DNA from: Chitinophagaceae bacterium PMP191F
Lineage (GTDB): Bacteria > Bacteroidota > Bacteroidia > Chitinophagales > Chitinophagaceae
Direction of reading: 5' to 3'
Assembly: GCA_001302245.1 (NCBI GenBank)
Contig: LGYU01000016.1
Span: forward strand, 558,001-622,000
Length of the DNA stretch: 64,000 nt
The notes under the pieces were generated by a model that saw only the letters and a list, made by a program, of their open reading frames with translations, made no database searches and was not told the DNA's origin. Of the stretch, positions 26,810 through 35,942 are shown in pieces; within the stretch, counting starts at the first letter, position 1; each line of letters begins with the position of its first letter. The position numbers and the translations under genes are program-made.

Positions 26810-28315
26810 TCATTCAACCGGGCCTAACTCAAATATTTTTCTATATGCCAGTTGCATCAAGGTTATTTCTTCATTAGTTAGCTTGGCAAAATAGTCGCGC
26901 CTTCTCTTGGGAAATACACCCTTATTCTGATGCAGAAAAACAATCATCATATTAATGTCCTTATCCGGCATGTCCACAATGCGTTGCAATTCTTTTTTTA
27001 CTTCGTCATATCGTTGTATAAATACAAGTTCTTCCGGCATATCTTGTTTAAGGGTTGTATGAATAACTTGGGCCAGGTAAATGCATTGATCGGTCAGATC
27101 GGGATACCTGAAATAACCATCTACTTCTTTAAGGTTGGTTACCTCAATTTCACCATCTCCCTTTTTATCATACTTGATCTGTTGCATCAAAGGCTTCGAA
27201 TATTTTTCCAGTGCAGTGTCATAATCTCTGATATTATTTAGCATGTGGGCCGATACCGGGATGATCAGTCCCTGCGGTACAATGCCATCGTGCACAAGAA
27301 TATCGTGTATCAGGAACCTGTGCAGCCTGCCGTTTCCATCTTCAAACGGATGAATGAATACAAAGCCGAAAGCAATGATAGCCGCCCTTATTTCGGGGTA
27401 GATGCCTATGGTTTTAAATGCTGTATCTTTTAAGCCTTCCATCAATGACAATAGAATAGCTGGTGGCGGGCACACATAATGGATCAGGTCCTGGTAATTG
27501 GATAATGACTGCCCGATATAGTTCTGAAAATTACGAAATCCTGTTGCAGCAAACCTGGAATCGACTATTGCATTTTGCAACTGTGTCAGCCGGGCTTCAG
27601 CCAATAGCAGCTCTGTCTGCTCTGTCCCAGCCCTGACCAGCAAAGCAATAAATTTTTCCATCCTGTCGGCAGAAGGCTGTTCCTTTTCGATCTCAAAGGA
27701 AGAGCGGGTCTCCTTCGTATAGAGATAGCTGGTTGCTCGTCTGAAGATATCGGGGGGAAATTCATTTTTTAACTGTTGTATTTTTTGCGATATATCCTGG
27801 CTTAATAAAACAGTAAGAATATTTGTTTTCCTCACCATCGGGCAATATGCGGCCGTGCCTAATAAATTATTGTTGATGCGCCATCGCGCATCCTTTACCG
27901 TTTTGCCAGTAATATATTTATCTGTGTCCAGGAGATCCACATAGTTGCCGGATATCGGTTTATTAATAACAAGCTTCTTTTGCATCAGAAATTCATACAA
28001 GAAACCAATCATCCGGGCGTACTTACCAGAGGGAGCAGCTTCAATAAAAGCAGTAATCTCTGCAACAGTTATTTTCCCCAACACGGTTTTAAGAAAATCT
28101 AGGTTCAGGTCATCATATTTTAAAGAAAATTCCAGGTGTGACAAAGGCGTATCTACATCGGGGGCGTATTTTGCCCCATATACTTGTTCAATATTGCCTC
28201 TAGAGGTTAATTCAATAGAATCATTATTTCCTATATATGAGCAATGGGTCAGTAAATAGCCCGATAATCCATATTGCTCTTTAAGCCATTGATATCCTGC
28301 TGGTTTTGTAGGCAT
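26810..28315 (-). CDS. Fic-domain protein (AMPylase family)
   Basis: The 501-residue protein carries the full Fic motif HPFEDGNGRLHR at residues 322-333. Fic enzymes transfer AMP or other nucleotide groups onto protein hydroxyls. An inhibitory-helix motif appears earlier as SSFEIEKE at 205-212 (compare (S/T)xxxE(G/N)), so activity is probably self-inhibited. The N-terminal part (about 1-200) has the KYARMIGFLYEFL and NNLLGTAAYCPMVRKT segments usual in this long Fic group. Four operator-like repeats lie directly upstream. It could be a toxin, a defence effector or a housekeeping modifier; the sequence cannot decide. Confidence 0.88.
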   Translation of the reverse strand: MPTKPAGYQWLKEQYGLSGYLLTHCSYIGNNDSIELTSRGNIEQVYGAKYAPDVDTPLSHLEFSLKYDDLNLDFLKTVLGKITVAEITAFIEAAPSGKYARMIGFLYEFLMQKKLVINKPISGNYVDLLDTDKYITGKTVKDARWRINNNLLGTAAYCPMVRKTNILTVLLSQDISQKIQQLKNEFPPDIFRRATSYLYTKETRSSFEIEKEQPSADRMEKFIALLVRAGTEQTELLLAEARLTQLQNAIVDSRFAATGFRNFQNYIGQSLSNYQDLIHYVCPPPAILLSLMEGLKDTAFKTIGIYPEIRAAIIAFGFVFIHPFEDGNGRLHRFLIHDILVHDGIVPQGLIIPVSAHMLNNIRDYDTALEKYSKPLMQQIKYDKKGDGEIEVTNLKEVDGYFRYPDLTDQCIYLAQVIHTTLKQDMPEELVFIQRYDEVKKELQRIVDMPDKDINMMIVFLHQNKGVFPKRRRDYFAKLTNEEITLMQLAYRKIFELGPVE

Positions 28316-28329
28316 ACCCGTAATTTACG

Positions 28330-28442
28330 GTAAAATTGTTAATCCGTACGGTAAAATGATTATACTATGAGCGCAATGCAGTAAAATAATTACACGTACC
28401 TTGAAAAGGCTGTAAACTCATATATGTGCTGTAAAATGGTTA
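28330..28442. promoter_or_regulatory. Four direct copies of GTAAAATNRTTA upstream of the Fic gene
   Basis: The copies are at 28330-28341 (GTAAAATTGTTA), 28351-28362 (GTAAAATGATTA), 28381-28392 (GTAAAATAATTA) and 28431-28442 (GTAAAATGGTTA). Partial forms lie at 28412 and 28461, and an inverted one, AATTTTAC, at 28452. The Fic gene starts at 28315 reading away from them. Spacing of 21, 30 and 50 bases fits an operator array more than an origin. Confidence 0.6.
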
Positions 28443-28531
28443 CCTAAGGCGAATTTTACTGTAAATCGTTGTCTCCTTATAAATTGTGCATTTGTTCGAA
28501 CACAATCTCCACCAAGGCATCAGCGCAGCTA

Positions 28532-28542
28532 AATCCCTCTCT
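28532..28542. other. Possible att-like direct repeat of the tRNA-Ser 3' end
   Basis: AATCCCTCTCT here equals 23884-23894 within the T arm and acceptor of tRNA-Ser, and nearby bases (CGTCAGA against CCGCAGA) also agree. If it is the other end of an insertion, the element would span about 4.6 kb. Eleven bases may match by chance. Confidence 0.25.
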
Positions 28543-28588
28543 TTTCGTCAGATTTCAAAGCCTTCAGATCGAAAAATTTGGAGGATTT

Positions 28589-31500
28589 TTAGTTCGAAAT
28601 ATTTATCACAGGTAGTTTGGCTGCCATAATATTAAAATAGCTGCAATTTCCCCACAGACTTTTATTACCAATCACATAAAAGCGCTTTCTCGCCCTGGTA
28701 AGGGCAACGTTAAGCATGTTAGGCTTTTCAGAAACCCAATCTCTTGCTCCCTGAGAAGTTGGATTACCTCCCAAAACTAAAAATACAACATCAGCCTCTT
28801 TACCCTGAAACCTGTGAATTGTACCACACGAAACGCCTGCATTATGCTTGTATATTGATTCACCAGCTTTGGCAACGGATTTAAACGGGGAAATAACAAA
28901 AATTTCGTTTGTATAGCCAGCTACCCTTAATGCATTGATCTTTCCTTTCAATAGGTCTAGTTCTTCTGTCAATACATGTTTGTTGATTGGTGCATTATTA
29001 GCTTTAATATGAAACCATACCGAATCTCCTATGTAACCATTCTCAATAATATCTTTGGTTGCTTTTACCATTTGACCAGCGTATGCAATTTTGTTGGCGA
29101 TATCGAACATCGGGTTATCACAGCGTCGATGTGTTCGCAAAGGAAACCCTGTCCAAATTTTCTCATCATAGTTTCCTATCGACATGTAAGTTCCTAATTC
29201 TGAAACTCTGTCTGCTAATACCTGGACAGAACTATTAGACGGCGACCATACCTGGTCTATACCTTTCTGTTGCCTCAGTTTAAATATGAGTTTTGAAGGA
29301 ATAGTAATCACTGGTTCTATTTGCAAGGGATCGCCCACAATAATGCATCTTTTGGAGCGCCAGATAATGCCCGCTGCTGATTGCGGGGTAGCTTGTCCTG
29401 CCTCATCCAATAATAGCCATCCAATGCTTTCCTTTCCTATTGAAGAAAATAAGCGACTGACCGATGCCAGTGTGGTAGAAATAACAGGCACGCAAAGAAA
29501 CAAAGTCCCCCACAAAGTTTGTCCAATTGTTTTATCGATCAACGCCCGACCTTCGATCATTTCAAAGAAAAGGTTGAGGTTATTCCTGATCTGTTTTGCA
29601 TTCGAAAGAATACAATAACGGTGCAGCTCCAGGCTCTTAATAAAAATATCACTTCGTAGCTTATTGATTATCTCAGATGAATATGGGGTTCTTGTATGTA
29701 TTTTTTCGATATGGGCAGTGTAAAAATCTTCGTCAATAATATTGAGTTGGTCTATTCCATATTGTTGGTGTAGCTCTTTTTTCTCCTCATGATATTTATT
29801 AATATCCTTATTTATTTCATTAAGCTTTCTTTTTATATCTGTTTCAGTAGCCTTGCCGCTATTTAGCTTTGAACGAACGTTTTCAAGATGTCGGGTAAAT
29901 CCTATTCTTTTATCCGTATGTTCGCGCAGGTGGTTCATATTATGGCTATACTCCAGTTTCCACTTTTGATAGGTCCTCGTATTGAACAATTTTTTTAAAA
30001 AGAAAAATGAAGGCTTTTGTTGCCTGATATGAGATAGCATGTTTTCTGAAAGGCGTATCAGTTCATCCATTGCAGTTATCTGTTCCTCTAATTGCCTTTT
30101 TTCATTAGACAAACTTGCAATAGTATCTTCTATACTGTGGAGATCACCTTCATATCTGTTTTTTTGATTTATATTTTCCTTGAAAACCGGATACTGTTTA
30201 TGAAAATGGCTGGCTTTTTGTTTGAATACATTGAATTGCTTAATCAAATCCTCTAATTCATCTTTTACCTCGTCAAATTTTTGTCTGTACACATAAGTTT
30301 GATCATTGTCTGTGTCTCTATATACATTCCAAAGCATTTCCTGGAAGCCAGTAACGTTATTATCAGTATCATTCAGCCAAAATTTCCATTTGAAATTGCT
30401 TTTATTTTGTGCATTACCAAGAGCAGCACTCAGTATGCCCCAACTCTTCCCTTCGATTATTCGTTGTGCATATTCTGAAAAGTAATCCGCATCTTTAAAT
30501 ACTTTACTGTCAATCTTATCGATTGAAGGCAGGGTTTTAGTAATATTCTCAACAGCTGCATTGTTATTACTGGCTACAACAATTCCACTATCGTATAGCT
30601 GATCAGATGACAAACCAAAATAACCACTAAACCCATTTTCCTTTTCAATCTTTTTATATCGTTCAAAAAGCTTATCAGGCCCAGTTTGTATCAACCTGAT
30701 GGCCCTTGTTACCACCACGTCAGCAATAATATCCAGCAGCAAAGTTGTCTTACCTGTTCCTGGCGGACCGTTTATTCCTTTAATACCGGCTCCATTTTTC
30801 AACCCAGCAATTGTTGTATTAACTGCACCCGATTGAGCTGTATATAACCCATATGAAATATTTGCAGGCCAACGCCCTATTGGCATTAAATTAGGGTCAA
30901 TGCTTTCGCATAGAAAATTCCTGTTTAGTATTAAATCTTTACGATCTTCTTGCCTAACGGTCAAGCTAATGAACCGCTGTAAAGCTGTTCCATAGTCCTG
31001 CCCCCCTTTAGTAATGAGCATGTTCAGGTCATTCAGGTAAAAACTATTCAGAAAGCTTGTATCTGGTTCAGCATCTTTAGGGACTTCTTTAGCAATAATA
31101 TAGACTTCAATAGAAGTATTATTCCAACTCTTAGTTATGCTGTTTAAATACTTTATTTCTTGTTGCAGGTGCTGCCATGTAATTGGCGGACCCTTAGTTT
31201 CGGATTGTTCATCCAATAATGGCGGGATATTATAACGCAATTCAAAATTTACCTGGGCATCACTTAACTTAATAGAAACATTCTCCATGGAGACCTTTTC
31301 TTCAAGACAGTTTATACCGAATGTGAAAGATGCGGGCACATAGCTTTTATTATCAGGCCTTCCATTCTTATCCAGCAACAATGCAGAAAAACAGGTATCT
31401 CCGACAACAGGATCTTCCCAATCCATTGGGCTGTTTTCTCCTTCCAATAATCCTTCAATTGTATTTATAACTTCTCTTTTTTCTATTTTCCCAAAAAAAA

Positions 31501-31660
31501 GAGTATAACGCCATATATTGGCTTTAGGATTACGAAGTGGCCTCTCGTTTTTCCAAGGGAAAGGGACATCAGGCTGCAGTAAATAACAATCATTATTAAA
31601 GTCTGGAAGGTTAAAGATTTCAACATCCCTCCAAGAAGTCAAAATATCTTGTTGTTTCAA
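28589..31660 (-). CDS. SF1 helicase/ATPase, UPF1-like, 1023 residues
   Basis: The protein has the full set of SF1 helicase motifs: Walker A GPPGTGKT at 298-305, motif II LLLDEAGQATPQ at 749-760, motif III GDPLQ at 776-780, RTHRRC at 842-847, GTIHRFQGKEADVV at 946-959 and NVALTRARKR at 984-993. Between motifs Ia and II lies a 300-residue mostly helical, coiled-coil insert (about 460-640). The N-terminal 250 residues (WRDVEIFNLPD; WRYTLFFGKIEKREV) are a separate domain I cannot name. No nuclease motif was seen. In an island beside Fic it is a reasonable defence candidate, but this is inference. Confidence 0.85.
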   Translation of the reverse strand: MKQQDILTSWRDVEIFNLPDFNNDCYLLQPDVPFPWKNERPLRNPKANIWRYTLFFGKIEKREVINTIEGLLEGENSPMDWEDPVVGDTCFSALLLDKNGRPDNKSYVPASFTFGINCLEEKVSMENVSIKLSDAQVNFELRYNIPPLLDEQSETKGPPITWQHLQQEIKYLNSITKSWNNTSIEVYIIAKEVPKDAEPDTSFLNSFYLNDLNMLITKGGQDYGTALQRFISLTVRQEDRKDLILNRNFLCESIDPNLMPIGRWPANISYGLYTAQSGAVNTTIAGLKNGAGIKGINGPPGTGKTTLLLDIIADVVVTRAIRLIQTGPDKLFERYKKIEKENGFSGYFGLSSDQLYDSGIVVASNNNAAVENITKTLPSIDKIDSKVFKDADYFSEYAQRIIEGKSWGILSAALGNAQNKSNFKWKFWLNDTDNNVTGFQEMLWNVYRDTDNDQTYVYRQKFDEVKDELEDLIKQFNVFKQKASHFHKQYPVFKENINQKNRYEGDLHSIEDTIASLSNEKRQLEEQITAMDELIRLSENMLSHIRQQKPSFFFLKKLFNTRTYQKWKLEYSHNMNHLREHTDKRIGFTRHLENVRSKLNSGKATETDIKRKLNEINKDINKYHEEKKELHQQYGIDQLNIIDEDFYTAHIEKIHTRTPYSSEIINKLRSDIFIKSLELHRYCILSNAKQIRNNLNLFFEMIEGRALIDKTIGQTLWGTLFLCVPVISTTLASVSRLFSSIGKESIGWLLLDEAGQATPQSAAGIIWRSKRCIIVGDPLQIEPVITIPSKLIFKLRQQKGIDQVWSPSNSSVQVLADRVSELGTYMSIGNYDEKIWTGFPLRTHRRCDNPMFDIANKIAYAGQMVKATKDIIENGYIGDSVWFHIKANNAPINKHVLTEELDLLKGKINALRVAGYTNEIFVISPFKSVAKAGESIYKHNAGVSCGTIHRFQGKEADVVFLVLGGNPTSQGARDWVSEKPNMLNVALTRARKRFYVIGNKSLWGNCSYFNIMAAKLPVINISN

Positions 31661-32221
31661 TATTTGTTATTTTCATTGAATGTTTGATTATCGAATTTAT
31701 GAAATCTTTGAAAAAACGTTTAGACAAGGATGACAGGTATCTCTGACATAATAATAACGCTTTCAAAGCCATTATATGTCAACCATGATGCATCATTTCG
31801 CAGGCTTTCAAAAGGCATTTTGAGGAAGGGGCAGCTACCGGTTTTCGAATCGAAAGGTTCATGCTTGGCGTATTTTTTGTTCGAACCCCAATACCCATCA
31901 CCGGAGCATATGTTTTTTGCCTTTACTACTGACTATTAAGAAAATATTCATTGTAAAAATATGCAATACTATTGAGGTCTTCTATAAACCGGTTCGAAAG
32001 TTGTAACCTACAGCCCGCAATGATTCGATTCACGAGGTAATTGTTCGCAATTACCTCGAATTGTTTGTAAATGTGCTGAATTTGCGGAAGCCAACGTGCA
32101 GGGGTTGCTACCACGTCTCATTGTCCCCATGTTTCTGTCTGTCTATGAAAATTATCATGTACCGAGAAAACAAAAAGTACGCTGTTCGTGGCATGACAAG
32201 AAAAAGAGTTCCGGCAAAAGA
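31661..32221. other. Intergenic region, 561 bases
   Basis: The stretch between the helicase start and the decarboxylase-like gene holds a perfect 11-bp hairpin at 32033-32058. Short open frames on both strands look non-coding. I see no repeat or RNA gene. Confidence 0.4.
32033..32058. repeat. Perfect 11-bp hairpin with TTCG loop
   Basis: CGAGGTAATTG and CAATTACCTCG flank TTCG with no mismatch. No T run follows, so it is not an ordinary terminator. Confidence 0.6.
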
Positions 32222-33544
32222 TCAATGCTGCATTGGAGTTGGCAAGGGCCTTAGTTTTCCATAGCTTTCTCCCATCAATAAATGTTTGAATGAATTACTG
32301 CTGCCTTCACTTGGGCAAGTAATAATGAAGTCAACCTGCTTTTGAAAGACCATGACAAAATCAGAACCGCCAAAAAGAAACATTCCCATCTCATCTCCTT
32401 TCTTTATTCTGCGCCCTTGTTTTATTTCTGGGCTAAATCGAATAGAGCTAACCGGCGACATCCCGATGGGCAGCAACGCTACCAAGCCATACTGATTGGT
32501 TTCCAAAATAACGCAGCCTCTTGTTTCAATAGCCTGCCAGCCCATGCTTCCCGGGTCAAATACATATCTTTTATTCCTTGCATCCCAGGTTACATAACCG
32601 CCTGCCGTGTTGGTTGCAGAGATCACTCGCACTTCTTTTACGGTCCCGCTCAACGGAAAGTGATACCGGTGATAGTCCCCAACATCAAGAAAGGTATGTG
32701 TGATTGTTCCGCCTTGAAATGCATCTTTATATCGACTGCTGTCGCCGATAAGTGATTTCACGGAAAATACTGTTGCTGTTTTTATCGGTACACCGTCCTG
32801 GCCAACAATTGCCGAGTTGCCGTCAATCTTCCAAAGACCTTGTGGGGCAGCATCTGCTGGCGATACAACAATAGACTCGTCTTTGGGAGACGAAATGGGC
32901 CTTTTATCGGGTGATTTCAAACGCCTGGTAAAAAACTGGTTAAAAGTCTGCCAATTAGAAGAATCCTCGTACCAATCATTTTGCAAACCGAATTTTTCTT
33001 CAGACATGGCGAGCTTGTAATAGTTTGCATTCCATGATTGTTTCGAGTCGAGAAACTGTCCCCATCCTTTATCAAAGCTGGTGAGCCATGAACAAAAAGG
33101 CTCCTCATATTGAAGGGAATTGTTGAAATAACCCTTCCCTTCCAGTTCAGGCAGCGGAATGTCGGTAATAAAAAACAAATACCCTAAACTCTGGTCAATC
33201 CGGTTGTATAGTTTTGCGTGTTCGGTATGTCGAATCAAGTCCCATGGCATAGCGGTTTCAGCCCATGAGACAAACTGATAAAAGTCTTCCAGATTTTTTA
33301 CTGGGTTGGTGGCCGTATCCGGATTAATTTCTCTTCCCCTGTTAATGGCGTGAGTCAGCAGGGACTTTATTTTTGGATCCTTGTTTACAATGGCAATCAG
33401 TTCTTTTGTTTTTGCTCCATAGCTATTTTCAGACGGAGTATCACCGTTGTCACAGGATAGAAATAGTATTGAAGTAATTGCAATGCAGACACAATAAAGA
33501 GATTTCCAAAAATATAACGGTTTTGCTTGCTTATCATTTTTCAT
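32222..33544 (-). CDS. Phosphatidylserine-decarboxylase-like lipoprotein
   Basis: The 440-residue protein has a type II signal peptide with lipobox LFLSC (Cys31). The C-terminal 230 residues match the phosphatidylserine decarboxylase fold: FFTRRLKSPDKRPI, THTFLDVGDYHRYHFPLSGT, LLPIGMSPVSS, KKGDEMGMFLFGGSDF. The GGS at residues 392-394 is the likely self-cleavage site that creates the pyruvoyl group. The arrangement, with an unrelated N-terminal helical part, resembles from memory the PSD-like amino-acid decarboxylases such as PsiD. Lipidation of such an enzyme is unusual; the substrate is unknown. Confidence 0.78.
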   Translation of the reverse strand: MKNDKQAKPLYFWKSLYCVCIAITSILFLSCDNGDTPSENSYGAKTKELIAIVNKDPKIKSLLTHAINRGREINPDTATNPVKNLEDFYQFVSWAETAMPWDLIRHTEHAKLYNRIDQSLGYLFFITDIPLPELEGKGYFNNSLQYEEPFCSWLTSFDKGWGQFLDSKQSWNANYYKLAMSEEKFGLQNDWYEDSSNWQTFNQFFTRRLKSPDKRPISSPKDESIVVSPADAAPQGLWKIDGNSAIVGQDGVPIKTATVFSVKSLIGDSSRYKDAFQGGTITHTFLDVGDYHRYHFPLSGTVKEVRVISATNTAGGYVTWDARNKRYVFDPGSMGWQAIETRGCVILETNQYGLVALLPIGMSPVSSIRFSPEIKQGRRIKKGDEMGMFLFGGSDFVMVFQKQVDFIITCPSEGSSNSFKHLLMGESYGKLRPLPTPMQH

Positions 33545-33630
33545 TTGAGTTGTTTTAATTATATCCGCTCATTTTTGTGAGTGTGTCTGCGAGCATGACT
33601 GTTGCCTATACGATGTTAGCGGTTTGTTGT

Positions 33631-34182
33631 TTACTCTCGCGTAGGTTCATAATAAAATATTGTTGCACCTGAGTTTAGTGATTTTGTCTTAAGGAGTTTC
33701 AAAACGATCCTGTGCTTGATCTGGTCAAATAGTAACAATCCTTTCCCTTCGATAACAGGATGAATACAAATTTGAAACTCATCAATAAGGTTACTGTTTA
33801 AAAGTTGAATAATTAAACTCCGGCTCCCCGCAAGGATGTCTTTTCCTGGTTGCTGTTTGAGTTCCAAAACTTGTTCGTTAAGCGGTCTACTTGCAAGTTT
33901 TGCACTATCCCAACCTGTTTCTTTAAGTGTGTTTGAAAAAATGAGTTTTTCAATTCTATCTATTGAAATTGCGAAGTCATCCATTGATTTTTTACCTGAA
34001 GGATTTTGCAATAGTGTTTGCCAAAACTGCATGAGTTCGTAGGTTGTCCGCCCGTATAAAATAACTCCTGCATTATCTATTAGTTCAGAATAATGTTGGT
34101 GTAGTCCTTCGTCTGCAATTCCGGCCGTATGGTCACAAACACCGTCAAGTGTCATATTGAATGCTGCAATTACTTTTTTCAT
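33631..34182 (-). CDS. Dihydrofolate-reductase-like (RibD C-terminal) protein
   Basis: The 183-residue product has the RibD_C/DHFR-like pattern: MKKVIAAFNMTLDGVCD at the start, ILYGRTTYELMQFW, GKDILAGSRSLIIQLLNSN and ICIHPVIEGKGLLLF near the end. Family members are NADPH-dependent reductases, usually of unknown physiological substrate. It precedes the decarboxylase-like gene on the same strand with 86 bases between them. Confidence 0.85.
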   Translation of the reverse strand: MKKVIAAFNMTLDGVCDHTAGIADEGLHQHYSELIDNAGVILYGRTTYELMQFWQTLLQNPSGKKSMDDFAISIDRIEKLIFSNTLKETGWDSAKLASRPLNEQVLELKQQPGKDILAGSRSLIIQLLNSNLIDEFQICIHPVIEGKGLLLFDQIKHRIVLKLLKTKSLNSGATIFYYEPTRE

Positions 34183-34409
34183 ATTTTATTATGTCTGTCA
34201 GTTTATGGATTGTCCTACTATGACCGCTGACAGTTAAAATACGAAGTTTCTTGTTACGATTCGAATTGATATCAGAACAAATTGGAGAAGGTATCAAGCT
34301 AAAGGAAGATAGAAGTAAGCTGAAGCTCGTAAATTATTCGAATCCCGCTCATCATCTCTATCCATTATTATGTTTTTTGCCATTGTCCACCTTTTTCGGG
34401 TTTATTAAT

Positions 34410-35168
34410 TTAAAAACCATACATACCACCCGAAACGGAAATTTGCTCTCCCGTTATCCAGGCTGCATCATCGGAAGCAAGAAAAACGGCAGCTTTCGCA
34501 ATATCTTTGGGCTGACCTCTGCGGCCAAGCGGTGTATTGGAAATGAACATTTTTTCAAAGTCACTCCCGGTAGTGACGCCCGCACTGGCTGCACCTTCTG
34601 TGTCCGTTGCGCCTGGCAGAATAGAATTGATACGAATGTTTTTTGCACCCAGTTCCTTCGACAAAGAAATGGTTATGGCATCTAATGCCGCTTTAGTAGC
34701 CGAATATAACGAGACTCCCGGCATCGGCATCTTGCTAGCTCCAGAACTGATATTGATGATATTGCCACCCTTATCGCCGAATAGTTTCATAGAGGCCTGG
34801 ATGGTCAATACCGGTCCCAACACATTGACGTCGAAATGCTGACGAAAAGCAGCTACCGAAGCTTGGTCAATTGGTAAGAATTGCTGAAACACTGCGTTGT
34901 TGACCAAAATATCCAACTTGCCGAAAACCTTCCTGGTCTCTTCAAACAGTCTGGCCACATCGGCTTCTTTCGATATATCAGCCTGTACGGCAATGGCTAC
35001 GCCGCCGTCATTGGTTATGGCTTTCACCACGTTCTCCGCGTCTTCCTTGCTGGAGGCATAATTTACAACAACCTTTGCCCCTGCTGCTGCGAAGTGTTTT
35101 GCGATAGCCGCACCTATACCTTTTGCAGCACCAGTGACTACGGCTACTTTGTTTTCTAATTTACTCAT
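34410..35168 (-). CDS. Short-chain dehydrogenase/reductase
   Basis: The 252-residue protein is a classical SDR: cofactor motif VTGAAKGIGAA near the start, ILVNNAV (the NNAG position), catalytic Ser in NISSGASK and YSATKAAL with Tyr and Lys, and the C-terminal SVSGGMYGF. It should act in the cytoplasm with NAD(P)H. It is 77 bases from the next gene upstream and probably in the same unit. Confidence 0.92.
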   Translation of the reverse strand: MSKLENKVAVVTGAAKGIGAAIAKHFAAAGAKVVVNYASSKEDAENVVKAITNDGGVAIAVQADISKEADVARLFEETRKVFGKLDILVNNAVFQQFLPIDQASVAAFRQHFDVNVLGPVLTIQASMKLFGDKGGNIINISSGASKMPMPGVSLYSATKAALDAITISLSKELGAKNIRINSILPGATDTEGAASAGVTTGSDFEKMFISNTPLGRRGQPKDIAKAAVFLASDDAAWITGEQISVSGGMYGF

Positions 35169-35245
35169 TATTTGTTTTTTAATACTTGAAACTGTGATTC
35201 GATTTGTCTACCAGACAGGACTGCATCGAAATATGCGACCCTGAT

Positions 35246-35872
35246 TTACCAGGCGAACTTGACCAGATCCTGAAAAATGAGCTTACCCCAGCTATTGCCG
35301 TGGGCCTGTACAAGCAGTCCGCCTTCGGAAAGCCCACCCAATTTGACTGGTGCAAAACCGAGTTTTTCCGCCAGTGCACCTATCTCCGTTGCAGCGCTGT
35401 CATCGTCGCTCGCCAGGAACACGACTCTCCTGCCGCCGTGTACGGCCGGATCTTGCCCCAAAATTGCAGCGCCCAAATGGTTGAATCCCTTGACCAGTTT
35501 TCCACCTGGGAAGGCCTGTGCGACCAACCTGGCAGAAGGCATCCCTTCCAACTGGTCAGGGGGCACGCCGTAGGCATTGGTCACATCTACAATGATCTTG
35601 CCCTGCCAATCCGGAAGTGCCTTTCCAACGTCCAGATGCGATTCGAAACGCACTGCGAGGAAAATGACGTCTGCCTTGACGGCTTCCGCCAAAGTTGTGG
35701 GAATGATCCGTGGACCGCACGCAGCCGCATCGGATGCAAAGCTTTCAGGTTTGCGTGTGGTTGCTACAGATACTTCCATACCCTTACGGGCAAACGCCCT
35801 GGCCAGGGCCTTGCCGATATTGCCGAAACCGACAATTGCGTAGCTCCTTACGCTGTTTTCTGATTTGCTCAT
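35246..35872 (-). CDS. F420:NADP oxidoreductase-like NAD(P)-binding protein
   Basis: The 208-residue protein has a Rossmann motif (YAIVGFGNIGKALARAFARKG), DVIFLAVRFE, and KIIVDVTNAYGVPPDQL, the pattern of NADPH-dependent F420 reductase-like proteins. Bacteroidota do not generally make F420, so the true cofactor partner is unclear. The gene is visibly richer in G+C than its neighbours, with many GCC and CTG codons, which suggests separate transfer. Long frames on the other strand are shadows. Confidence 0.82.
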   Translation of the reverse strand: MSKSENSVRSYAIVGFGNIGKALARAFARKGMEVSVATTRKPESFASDAAACGPRIIPTTLAEAVKADVIFLAVRFESHLDVGKALPDWQGKIIVDVTNAYGVPPDQLEGMPSARLVAQAFPGGKLVKGFNHLGAAILGQDPAVHGGRRVVFLASDDDSAATEIGALAEKLGFAPVKLGGLSEGGLLVQAHGNSWGKLIFQDLVKFAW

Positions 35873-35942
35873 TTTGATTTTTTAGTTGTTTAATAGTATG
35901 GGGTACAAATGTGTGAGAGTGTGTGGTTCGTTATTTAGACAG

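Noticed and set aside
31926-32114. 62-residue frame on the minus strand
   Set aside because: It spans the perfect hairpin and has no family pattern or context; evidence too weak to call.
35204-35863. 219-residue frame opposite the F420-reductase-like gene
   Set aside because: High G+C content of the real gene keeps the opposite frame open; the product has no family pattern.
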